From positions 218,689,286 through 218,753,285 of the forward strand of contig JAHLJT010009436.1 in assembly GCA_031308135.1 (NCBI GenBank): a stretch of 64,000 nucleotides of DNA, written 5' to 3'. Positions within the stretch are counted from its first letter, which is position 1, and every line of letters starts with the position of its first letter. A program made the position numbers and the translations under genes. Below are positions 56,801 through 64,000 of this stretch, piece after piece. The DNA is from Acheta domesticus (taxonomy: Eukaryota; Arthropoda; Insecta; Orthoptera; Gryllidae). Under the pieces are notes generated by a model, which was not told the DNA's origin, searched no databases, and was given only the letters and a program-made list of their open reading frames with translations.

Positions 56801-59461
56801 TGTCATTAAGCTGGTGTCTGCCAAGATGCAAGCCCAAGCATTGCTCTGACTGCCCTTTCCAATTTAAACTTTTTTTCCTTTTTTTAAAACTGTAATTGAC
56901 CTCTGCTGCTTACCAACAATAGCTACAAAAGTCAATGTGTAGTGTAGGTTCTTTTTTCTGAAATAATAAATTACTGAAAAATGTATATTTTATCTTTTGC
57001 ATTAGTATAAACACATGTATACACATGTTGTGTTCATATTTATTGCCTTCTTACATAAAATTGGGTTGTAAAGACTTGTCGCTAAATTATGATATCTGGA
57101 CATCATGAGCTTGTTTCCCAGAGCAATAATTGCCTACAAATACAATTATTGAATTGCAATTCATTTTTTTAAAGATCATTGAATAAAATTTCTTAGAATT
57201 TATGCAGCCCATGAAACACTCAGGGCCTAACTATTGGACCACAAGTATGAGAAAGTTGCAGACTCTTGATTTAATGAAAAAAGTTCAAAAGTGAGCAATT
57301 TTTTGTTTAAAATCAAATAATTTAGAATTTCTATAGTTAAAAGAATAATTCTTTAACTTGATTTACTTCTATAAAATCAAAAGCGACAGCCATTATTTTG
57401 TTTTTACCACAAATTAGTAAAAATTCTTTGTCAAATGGATAGGAAAGAATGCCAATAGTAGTTTATGCAATTAGTTTATAATGTTGACCTTTTTTGCACG
57501 AATAAGAAAATAGTCTATTACTAAACGAACGACGAAGGAGTGAGTTTAGTAATAGACTATTTTCTTATGAGTGCAAAAAAAGAACATTATAAACGAGTTG
57601 CATACGCTATTTTTTTGTATAACAGCATTATAAAGTTATAAATGAAACGAAATGTAAGTAAAGTTTTATAGTTGGCAACATGGATGTTGGTATTATGACG
57701 TCACAACTGTGACAGCGGAGAGCCGATTCACGCGCGCATTCGAATGAAAGATGGCGTCGTTACCAATGGTAGTTTTAGAAAAAGCCTCGAAGGCAGAAGA
57801 AAGTTTAATACCTAAAAAGTCGAGTGCATTGTACGAGAAGGAATATATAAAATTTAGAAAGTGGATGGAAACAAATAATGTAAATATTATATGCGAGACA
57901 GTTGTTCTGGCATATACATCTGAGTTGGTAAGTTTGTCATACTTTTTATGATAGTGTCGTGTGTGTATGATAGTGTCCTAGTGTCGAGTTTTCATTTTCT
58001 AATTTATGTTATTTTGAAGTCTGCAGTATGTAAGGCATCATCTTTGTGGTGCAGTCATTCAAAATTGAAGACTATGCTGAAAATTAAAGATGGAATTGAC
58101 ATCTCTGCTTATAACAAAGTTCAGTTATATACGAAACAAGCTAATGTCGGCTATGAAGCTGAAAAATCTATGATATTTTCGAAAGATGATGTGAGAAAAT
58201 TTTTAGTGGAAACAGATGATGAGAAATATCTCTTAATGAAGGTAGAGTAATAATATTTTGTCTACTTTCTGAAACCGGTTCTACAGATCTGTCTTTCTGT
58301 GAACAGTAGAAGTTCGTCATGACGTCATGTCGCGTTTAATAATGGCGATGACGTCATTTAGCGTGCGATAATAAACTGGATTATGTACGATTCGGGGTAT
58401 CGAAAAGGGTCGTTTATAATGATGGTATACAAAAAAATATGTTATGACACAAGGTCTGACTAAAGATCCTGAATTGGCACAAGTAGTTTTCAACACTAAC
58501 CTCTACTTGAGTGTTTATAATAGTATGCAAGTTTTGAAAAAACAATTGTAATGACTGAATATTAGTACACAAATAACAAATAAAAATATTACATTGAGAT
58601 AGGTTTTAGACCACCACTGACCTTCACTTTTGATAATTCAATATCAGTATCATGAAGTCTTTCTTTATATTCTCGTAATTCTATGGATAAATCTTTAACA
58701 GTATTTGCAGACTGTTTTGCAGACTCCTTCACTTCACCTAGATCCTGTTTCATGGCAATCATTTTATTCTCAGTATCAACACGTGCTTTCTCACTGCGTT
58801 TCAGTTGATCCATCAATTTCTGAACATCTAATAGGGCTCCTTTGTACATGACAAAACCTGGGTACAAATATTACCATTAATTAGTCATAAATTTTAGAAT
58901 ACATGATTTAAAAATATTTTCTGTGAGAAAATATTCATTTCATTGCTTAGCTCACACTTTTAAACAAACACAAATAGTTTACACTATCTTCCGAACATTT
59001 GTCCACATGATTGCTGGTATTTTTCTTTAAACATTTGCAATACAAAATGAAACAAACCTTCTGGTAGGGAATTCTTTTCCCTGTCTTTATTATTGTCCTT
59101 GTCTTTATCTTTATCTTGTAATGGACTCTTTCTTAATCGCTTGGATGGGGAGCATCCATCGTCAGACAAAGAAAAGAAGACTGGTAATAGATGACGATTT
59201 CCTGTAATAAATTAACAAACAAATAACACCTGCCCATTTGGTTGCATCAATCAAAATTAATTTAATTTTCTGAAATATGATCTTACCAAAAGACAACATA
59301 TCATCTGCATCATCAGAGGTCTTTTCTTCTTTCTCACCATCTTTACTTCTATCCTTTTCTTTATCTGTATCTTTGATATCTTCACTCTTAATTCTTTTGT
59401 CGGTCAATTTTCTATAATGTAACGAGTCACGAGTCACCACCTTCTGAACCAACTTTCTGAC
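44859..59461 (-). CDS. CCAR1-like coiled-coil protein, C-terminal exons (5' end beyond or not found)
   Basis: Four exons are proposed: 59461-59287, 59201-59058, 58857-58622 and 45176-44859. All have AG/GT borders and matching phases, giving 290 residues. The first reads VRKLVQKVVTRDSLHYRKLT and then a KD/KE-rich stretch. The second has SDDGCSPSKRLRKSPLQDKD. The third has FVMYKGALLDVQKLMDQLKR followed by a heptad-rich coiled coil. The fourth (RSETYLLTLREVQEKVVPVL) continues helical and ends in an acidic tail (KHETNDKDNV). The YRKLTD and YKGxLLDVxKL blocks with coiled coil resemble the C-terminus of CCAR1, a nuclear transcription and splicing co-regulator. Joining the last exon across a 13.4-kb intron is inference; exon 3 could instead read through to a stop at 58589. 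Upstream exons were not found. Confidence 0.62.
45637..45883. mobile_element. CAGGGGCAGATCC-type MITE, 247 bp, with 8-bp TSD
   Basis: CCCTGGCAGATCCAG at the left and CTGGATCTGCCCCTG at the right are inverted. The flanks GTTGTTGT and GTTGTCGT match at 7 of 8 bases. The size and end form fit hAT MITEs. It lies in the large intron. Confidence 0.78.
46420..46780 (+). pseudogene. Mariner (SETMAR-type) transposase N-terminal relic
   Basis: The frame contains LFKDDRTNIEDAA, then TSQNIDKIHYIALEVRQVTE with RELAETIGIS, and MKKLCARLVLCLPTAEIKQN. This matches the second helix-turn-helix of mariner transposases (VREIAEAxGIS, MKKLCARWVPRLLT). Several frameshifts are present and the catalytic domain is absent. 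A family A fragment abuts its right end. Confidence 0.82.
46781..47040 (+). repeat. Family A left-end fragment
   Basis: AATGGTGCTACAGAATGGCT followed by CAGACTTTC aligns with the left end at 31264. Similarity fades after ~150 bp. Confidence 0.6.
47046..47538. repeat. Perfect 247-bp tandem duplication
   Basis: The block starting AAGTTTAGTACAAGTCCAGT occupies 47046-47292 and again 47293-47538. I found no mismatch up to AAACGA. It is followed by GGAAACAATGCCAGGTAAGC, which could be a first exon and splice donor. It is either a very recent duplication or an assembly duplication. Confidence 0.93.
47965..48310 (+). pseudogene. Unrecognised exon pair, degenerate
   Basis: Exon-like segments 47965-48045 (YCEGSIESDDLDGWEESNCK) and 48133-~48310 have AG/GT borders. 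The second reads GKFFQKNKFGRISEEIMIHS, then through two stops to ENGSKYIVYRGKDDVSYPEE. I do not recognise the protein. Intron structure with stops suggests a decayed cellular or transposon gene. It lies between the tandem duplication and a transposase relic on the same strand, so the three may be one former gene. Confidence 0.35.
48945..49410 (+). pseudogene. IS630/pogo-like transposase C-terminal exons, degenerate
   Basis: Exon 48945-49158 reads VSRFTPYNSMFNSTENV, a stop, then SQSKEFFNKNV and KARNLWKQDLKR. A GT donor follows, and exon 49261-49410 starts VSTTNWKNAVDYSEKIL. This is the terminal catalytic block (PPYxxxxNPxExxWSQxK) and C-terminus of the same transposase family as 9259-9575. The conserved glutamate is retained (STEN). 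An internal stop replaces the usual tryptophan. Confidence 0.75.
49860..53680 (+). repeat. Family A repeat, diverged copy, split by a foldback element
   Basis: Family A sequence runs from ~49860 to 50818 (AAAATTTGGAGCC blocks) and resumes at 53323 with TTTGGAGTCATTTTGAGAAA. It ends near 53675 in the conserved tail (CAGCATTACATAATTTTC, GTATACAAGAAAATA). An AG-rich run lies at 53445-53505. Confidence 0.75.
50819..53322. mobile_element. Second foldback element, 2504 bp, no visible TSD
   Basis: The ends GGGTCCCCCCCGATAAGATGG-like and its complement CCATCTTATCGGGGGGGGAC are inverted. The arms extend about 0.6 kb (50819-51433 and 52655-53322) around a 1.2-kb unique spacer. Arm landmarks include CTGTACAGCCAAAAACGTG and TTGTTGTAGCACCCAATAAA. 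The right arm has an extra ~50-bp insertion near 52985-53030. It has no coding frame of note. The host sequence is rejoined at AAA|TTT without an obvious target duplication. Confidence 0.85.
53757..54110 (+). pseudogene. Mariner-type transposase C-terminal relic
   Basis: The frame reads QYYTSLLDKLQAAIMDKCSA, MARKKCCSIMITHQ (for KKVLFHQDNAPAH), and after stops LSFVPKIKKLSGW (for DFHLFPNLKKFLAG). The order fits the second half of a mariner transposase, with catalytic residues lost. Confidence 0.8.
54812..56588. mobile_element. hAT-like element with CAGGGTGACCAGC-type ends
   Basis: CAGGGTGACCAGCAA...GGAATTC at the left and GAATTC...GCTAGCCACCCTG at the right are inverted. The flanks share only TCCAT at a shifted position, so the 8-bp duplication is unclear. 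The interior is AT-rich without a transposase frame. An (AAAG)n run is at 55000-55022. Confidence 0.55.
56590..57460. other. Intronic DNA with no recognised gene
   Basis: A frame near 56700-56830 (DYLYDVIEMCTQTHS) may be LINE or transposase debris, but no family could be assigned. The rest is AT-rich. Confidence 0.3.
57461..57612. repeat. ~150-bp imperfect palindrome (hairpin)
   Basis: The central arms AAGAAAATAGTCTATTACTA and TAGTAATAGACTATTTTCTT flank a ~17-base loop near 57525-57541. Outer arms TTTATAATGTT / AACATTATAAA and TATGCAA / TTGCATA extend it to about 68 bp per side. It abuts the TIR element at 57608. Confidence 0.85.
57608..58439 (+). mobile_element. 832-bp TIR element carrying tyrosine-recombinase-like exons
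   Basis: The inverted ends share TATTTTTTTGTATA, CA and CATTATAAA in the same spacing (57608-57634 and 58413-58439; 25 of 27 bases). TA at each tip could be the target duplication. It encloses the gene fragment 57751-58241. GACGTCA motifs occur near both ends (57697, 58321). Confidence 0.7.
57751..58241 (+). CDS. Tyrosine-recombinase-like (Crypton/DIRS-type) N-terminal domain, partial
   Basis: Two exons, 57751-57927 and 58020-58241, join in phase through a GT-AG intron and encode 133 residues. After a short leader, PKKSSALYEKEYIKFRKWME opens a helical core-binding-like domain. It continues SSLWCSHSKLKTMLKIKDGI, DISAYNKVQLYTKQANVGYE and KYLLMK before a splice donor. From memory of the family, this is the N-terminal half of arthropod proteins whose C-terminal half is a phage-integrase-like catalytic domain with HCFRRTSAT-type residues. 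That catalytic part is absent, since only ~200 bp remain before the right TIR. The exons have no stops, so decay is recent or the fragment is retained. It could be transcribed from within the CCAR1-like intron on the opposite strand. Confidence 0.6.
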
Positions 59462-59636
59462 CTATAAATGTATTAGAAAGACAAGTCAATTTTGACAAAT
59501 GCATCTATGATTTCCAAAAATTGAACATTCAGAACAAAAGGACACTGGAATAAGGTGTAAAAAGTATAATAGCCCTAAAACGCTGGAAAAGATTTTTTGC
59601 TATGTACAAATATTTCAAAAATACAAAAACTGAATC

Positions 59637-59861
59637 GTTTATTTCAGAAACCCATCAAATGCCAAAACATAGAAAACACGTTAGCAGTGCAATATTGTTC
59701 CATGAGGATAGACACATCATTCAATGCATATTTACATAAAAAATATTCATTTCCCAATGCTTTAATATTAAAAAATATTATGAAATCAGAAAAAGTGGGC
59801 CACTTTTCCTCAATTTTCTCGAAATGAGGAATTTGGCGTTTGATGGGTTTCTGAAATAAAC
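59637..59861. repeat. MITE with ~31-bp inverted repeats
   Basis: TTTATTTCAGAAACCCATCA at the left is answered by TGATGGGTTTCTGAAATAAA at the right, with about 29 of 31 bases pairing in full. No clear target duplication was found. Confidence 0.8.
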
Positions 59862-61263
59862 AAATTAATTGGTAAAGTTTTTTTTCCCTCTCTTTATTTT
59901 ACACCCTTGAAAGTTTTAATGCATATTTTTTCCAAGAATTTCAAGGACTTGGAATTCTTGCAAAATACAAATATGAAACACTCATGTACACGAACTCAAA
60001 TGGCAACATTGTATCTTATTATAGTACAACCTCACTTTCACATTCCCAGAATTTAGGTTTTCCTGCAGTTTACACAGATTTTCTCCGGTCCCTTCAAGCT
60101 TCCTATGTTCATAAAGTTAAATTATCCCCGCTTTTACACTTTCAAAATTAAATTTTTCCCACCATTTGCACTTTTGAAGCCATGATAGAGCTATAAACAC
60201 CATTTTTTCATGATATTTTTTGCTTTCTTGCACAAGTATTCTCTTTCATAACGAGATTTATTCTTCAGCTACAAATTCTGGTCTGGTTTACAGATAATTC
60301 GCTCTAGTTCATTTCTAGTGCAGTGTGCTCCTCGCTATAGCATTGTGTCGAGTATTGAGGCTGAGTATAGTGACAGGTTTTGTATACTAATTGTAGTTTT
60401 ATTCTATTTTAAGAAAGTTTTAATTAGAATAGGGTTAATTTTGCCCTGTAATTGATTTGAAAAGAAAGAGGAGTCTTTCCATTCACAAAAAATTAAAAAT
60501 TCTAGGGGAAGTTGAAGTTCATAAAGGAACAAATGCTACATCAGCTAAAAAGTTGGGGATATCGGTGTCTACTCTTGATAGTAAGAAACAAGGACTCGAT
60601 AATTAAAAGTATAAATGAAAGAACATTTTCGCAAGAAGATATACCCCATGAGTGGCATGTTATGACATGAAAGACCCTGAAGTGGGTGATAAGATTTCCA
60701 TTGAGAACTTCTCCGTGTCTAATGGCTGACTTGATTGATACAAAAAGCCTCACAATATTCTTTATAAGGTTGTGTGTGGAGAAAGAAATACCATGCCACA
60801 AGAAAGTGTTTGAGAATGGCAAGAGGGGAAACTAATGGACCTGATGAAAGAGTACCCAAGAATATCTTCAACATTGATGAAATCGGTCTAGTTTTTGTGT
60901 TCTTCGGAATAAAACTTTCAATTTTAAAGGCGAAAATTGCCATGAAGGCAAAAACCGTAAACTCAGGCGTACTGTGGAGCAAATGCCAACAGTTCTGAAA
61001 AGCTTTGCCCACGAAATACAAGGCCAATAAAAAAGCTTTGATGACTTACGACCTCTTTGCAAGGCAAATGTATGCTCTTGATGCGAAACTTTGCATAAAT
61101 GCAAAGATGCGGGTTAAGTTATACATTTTGCCTTTGCATGTAGCAATATTGTGGAATAGTGAATACAACACGTATAACAAAGTGCTTGCAGAAAAGTGTA
61201 TAATAATAACCCATAGTAATTTTATTCATTATCATATTATATTTTATCTATTCAATCATTTAT

Positions 61264-61326
61264 TTTATTTATATATATATATATATAATCATATAAATGA
61301 TATATATATATATATATATCATTTAT

Positions 61327-61402
<76 letters not shown>
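61264..61402. repeat. (TA)n microsatellite
   Basis: Several alternating TA runs occur here, the longest about 70 bp (61335-61401), with ATCATATAAATGATA interruptions. The ORFs across it are artefacts. Confidence 0.95.
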
Positions 61403-61407
<5 letters not shown>

Positions 61408-61409
61408 TT

Positions 61410-62110
61410 CATGATGTAAAAAATGTAATCATGAAAATTAGTACAAATCAAATAAATTTGAACACAATACGTAATCTCCAAAAACACTCCTGATGTCACG
61501 GCACGATTCATAATACAACTTCTCATGCTTTATACTAGGCACAAAAGCTTTGTACTCCTAATAACATTAACTTATCATCTGGCAAAAATGTACATTGTCA
61601 GCAACAAGGAAGTGGCCAGGCTTCCAAATTTCAGTGAAAGAGAGAAGACAAGAATAGCACGATTTCACAATAGATATCTCCTCGAAAGGTTGGCCAAGAA
61701 CAACAATCTCATCAAGTGTTCTCAGTACAACAAGGAAGCTCAATGCAAATTTACGCGCACCTTTGCAGATATGCAAAGTCCAAAAATCTCTCTTTAAAAT
61801 TACAACTATAAACAGAAACTAGATTCCAAATAATTCAATTCTTACAAAAAATTTCACTTTTAAACCACAAAAATCCCCATTCAATTAAAGTAATTATCAA
61901 CCACAAAAAAAAATCAAAGTAGGGCGACAAGCACTCCCAGAGTGAACAACTACTCACCAAGAAAAAAAATTTAAAAAGACTACTTATGCTCAAATTGTCG
62001 AGTACCCAATGAACCTAATGATAAATAAACCCTTTCCCAACACGTCATAGTGCACACAAAAGCTTATAATACAGAAATATAACTGTAAATCACTTCCAAA
62101 AGTGGCTTTG
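61410..62110. other. Sequence of unknown origin interrupting the Tigger relic
   Basis: CTTTGCATATCTGCAAAG near 62107 and similar near-palindromes at 61092 and 61763 (CTTTGCAGATATGCAAAG) recur around this block and could mark an insertion. The ORF at 61525-61797 has no recognised domain. Confidence 0.35.
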
Positions 62111-62879
62111 CATATCTGCAAAGCAGTGCAATGAAGGGTTAAAATTGAATTCTTGCCTGCAAACTGCACAAGCACGCCACAGCCAATGGATTTAGGCATA
62201 ATCCATGCTTTAAAAAACTTACTACACAAAAAATGTGCAGAGATTATTAAGTTTGATGGAGTCAGGGAGAACACAATGACATTTAAAATATCTATCCTTA
62301 ATGTACTGCATTATTTGGAAAAGGCATAGAAAGATTTAAATCAATCCACTATCTGCAACAGCTTTCAAAAAGCTAGCTTCTTCCAAACACTTCAGGATGA
62401 AATGAAGTAGAGAAAACAGAAGAAGACAATGATCTTATTTCTGAATGGGAGAAGTTAAAAATGGATTATGAAGTTAAAGACATTCTTTCATTTTAAAGAT
62501 GAACTTGAGGCTGTGCAAAGAGTATCTGTACAAAGTATGATCAATACTGTTCAGAGAAAAAATGACAGTGAAAGAAGCAAGAATGATTTTGTTGATGATA
62601 CCAATGGTGGTAATAGTCGGGTGCCTACTTGTGCAGAAGTAGTTTGTGCAATAAACGCAATGAAAAATATTTATTTCTGCAGGAAACAGTGACTTTAACC
62701 CTTTTCTGGACAACAATTTTAATCGCTCAACCGGGCAAGCTGTGTCCAGCAGACCCAGGTTTACCTTGCTATGTTCATTACAGACAGGCTTTGAATAGTC
62801 GGTACTTCTCTTTGGGCATTGTAATGTAAGTTTTCTGAGTTGTGGGAGCTGCTTCTCTCATCACGTGTGTGATTGACTG

Positions 62880-63370
62880 GCTAAACGTGTTATTCCATCC
62901 TGTTTGACTGTCTCCTTACATTCTGTGTACGAACCAATTCCTTTGCAATATCGACAATAAATAACACTGGTCAACACACATTTTCTTGTCAAACAATTTA
63001 TAGCCATTTTAGGGTATGTTTGATGCACAGATTCCGAATATGGCATTGGTTTTGGTAGATTGGCTCTAGTTTTTGAGATAAACAAAATCACATCGAAAAA
63101 CATGATTTTATTGAGTACAGTCTATTTGTAAGTTGCATAAACCTTAAACTAAATATGTCTATTGAATACAAAATGAAATGCTTGAAATATGTAATAGTAA
63201 TATATTCATATTTACAGCCCAAAACTAATCACAATTAATTGTTTGAAAAACATTTGTCGTATCTCCGGTTTATTTTGACGCGTTGCGGACTGATAACTGT
63301 TTGGTTTATTAATCGTACTGTTTGGTTTATTAAGGTGTGTTACTTTATAAATATCTAAGATCCATAAATC
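62880..63370 (+). other. Upstream region of the LINE ORF1
   Basis: No coding motif is visible. The last ~150 bp, including a repeated TGTTTGGTTTATTAA segment (63298 and 63319), may be the LINE 5' UTR. Confidence 0.4.
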
Positions 63371-64000
63371 ATGGCAATGAATTGCGCTGAATGTTGTTCG
63401 GTCATCCGTGTGAAGAATAAACCTGGTGAACCGGACTATGTTGAGTGCAGTGCATGTAATGTTAAATTTCATCCAATGTGCTCTAAACTCTCAGCTTCAG
63501 AACTTAAGGTTTTTGCACTGAAAAAACCTATAAGACATCGTTACTGTTGCGATAAATGTGAAGAGGCCACTGACCATGGTGATCTTAAGACTTTCCTTGC
63601 TGGATTAAATAGGAAAATTGAGTTTTTGCAGGCGTCAAATGAGATGCTATTGAAGGAAGTGCAAGAACTTAAAAATAATAGAAATCTAGAATCTGGACCG
63701 GAATCCTTATCATCAAATTTCGAAGAAATGTATGGTGAAATAATTGATCGAGAAAACCATTCATATAATTTGATTTTGTTTGGTGTCGATGAGGGTCAAG
63801 CGAATGTGTCTACACAACAACGATTGATCGATGATAAACAGGCAGCTAAAACTATTTTAATGGCTATCACTGACATCGATATTGGAGAATTTTCAACAAT
63901 GAGACTAGGTCTCAGTAATAAACGAGGTAATCCTGTCAAATCCTCATCAAATTCTCAAACAAATTTACCATCTAGCACTAGACCGTTGAAAGTCATATTG
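63371..64000 (+). CDS. LINE ORF1 protein with PHD-type finger, 3' end beyond window
   Basis: The frame is open from the ATG at 63371 to the window edge (210 codons). Residues 5-60 form a cysteine/histidine finger (NCAECC, VECSACNVKFHPMCSKL, YCCDKC) of PHD/RING-like spacing. A coiled coil follows (LKTFLAGLNRKIEFLQASNE). The segment ENHSYNLILFGVDEG then starts the RRM-like domain typical of LINE ORF1 proteins. CR1/jockey-clade insect LINEs encode such finger plus coiled-coil ORF1 proteins, which bind element RNA. The uninterrupted frame suggests a young copy. Whether it belongs to the same family as the fragment at 35129 is unknown. Confidence 0.85.
   Translation, partial: MAMNCAECCSVIRVKNKPGEPDYVECSACNVKFHPMCSKLSASELKVFALKKPIRHRYCCDKCEEATDHGDLKTFLAGLNRKIEFLQASNEMLLKEVQELKNNRNLESGPESLSSNFEEMYGEIIDRENHSYNLILFGVDEGQANVSTQQRLIDDKQAAKTILMAITDIDIGEFSTMRLGLSNKRGNPVKSSSNSQTNLPSSTRPLKVIL

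Larger units (their letters stand above)
60022..62692 (+). pseudogene. Tigger/pogo transposase relic, split by inserted sequence
   Basis: The left end near 60022 (TATAGTACAACCTCACTTTC) resembles Tigger termini. The N-terminal CENP-B/psq-type helix-turn-helix appears near 60470 (SIHKKLKILGEVEVHKGTNA, KKLGISVSTL). The catalytic core follows: FNIDEIGLVFVF near 60870 (first Asp) and KYKANKKALMTYDLF near 61010. After ~1 kb of unrelated sequence including (TA)n, the frame resumes near 62150 with IEFLPANCTSTPQPMDLGII (third catalytic Asp) and a C-terminus VDDTNGGNSRVPTCAEVVCA. Multiple stops and the insertion make it dead. pogo/Tigger transposases cut and paste at TA sites. Confidence 0.87.

Noticed and set aside
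61005..61526. ORFs of alternating Ile-Tyr on both strands
   Set aside because: They are artefacts of the (TA)n microsatellite.

Overview
The window is AT-rich, intron-bearing, transposon-dense nuclear DNA from an arthropod, most probably an insect. The evidence is a five-exon theta-class GST, a mitochondrial glycine cleavage H protein and a coiled-coil nuclear protein, together with BEL/Pao, mariner, Tc1, pogo/Tigger, hAT (ZMYM1-like), LINE and foldback elements. I cannot name the species. No rRNA, intact tRNA, CRISPR or bacterial operon is visible.

Layout. 1-~5200 (- strand): a BEL/Pao retrotransposon with an open gag-pol frame running off the left edge, a leader with a possible primer-binding site, and a GC-rich zone that may be its LTR. 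5.9-14.1 kb: repeats, namely a ~1.6-kb 'family A' element, Tc1-type MITE debris, a transposase fragment, a SINE-like tRNA tail, and a 2.0-kb hAT element with a perfect 8-bp target duplication. 15.1-21.1 kb (+): the GST theta gene, whose introns hold MITEs and a LINE fragment. 21.3-25.9 kb: AT-rich intergenic DNA with a hAT-type element and a Tc1 relic. 25.9-26.4 kb (-): single-exon GCSH. 27-34 kb: family A copies, two ZMYM1/hAT relics, a TA-flanked MITE and a mariner element rearranged into a near-palindrome. 35.1-39.8 kb: a 3978-bp foldback element with a perfect 9-bp target duplication, inserted into a LINE. 40-42.4 kb: retroelement 3' ends carrying a hammerhead-like motif, and an R2-like LINE RT fragment between 440-bp direct repeats. 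44.9-59.5 kb (-): the last exons of a gene resembling CCAR1, with TE-filled introns. The largest intron contains a 247-bp perfect tandem duplication, degenerate transposase exons, a second foldback nested in a family A copy, a hAT-like element, and an 832-bp TIR element holding the N-terminal exons of a tyrosine-recombinase-like gene. 60.0-62.7 kb: a Tigger/pogo relic split by other sequence including a long (TA)n tract. 63.37 kb to the right edge: ORF1 of a LINE with a PHD-type finger.

Only three host genes are supported (GSTT, GCSH, CCAR1-like), and they show no functional linkage. The most unusual material is mobile: two foldback elements, a recurrent short module shared by one foldback and the family A elements, tyrosine-recombinase exons inside TIRs, and a possible hammerhead-ribozyme remnant. 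The GST also ends in a canonical peroxisomal targeting tripeptide. All protein-family calls are by eye, without database searches.
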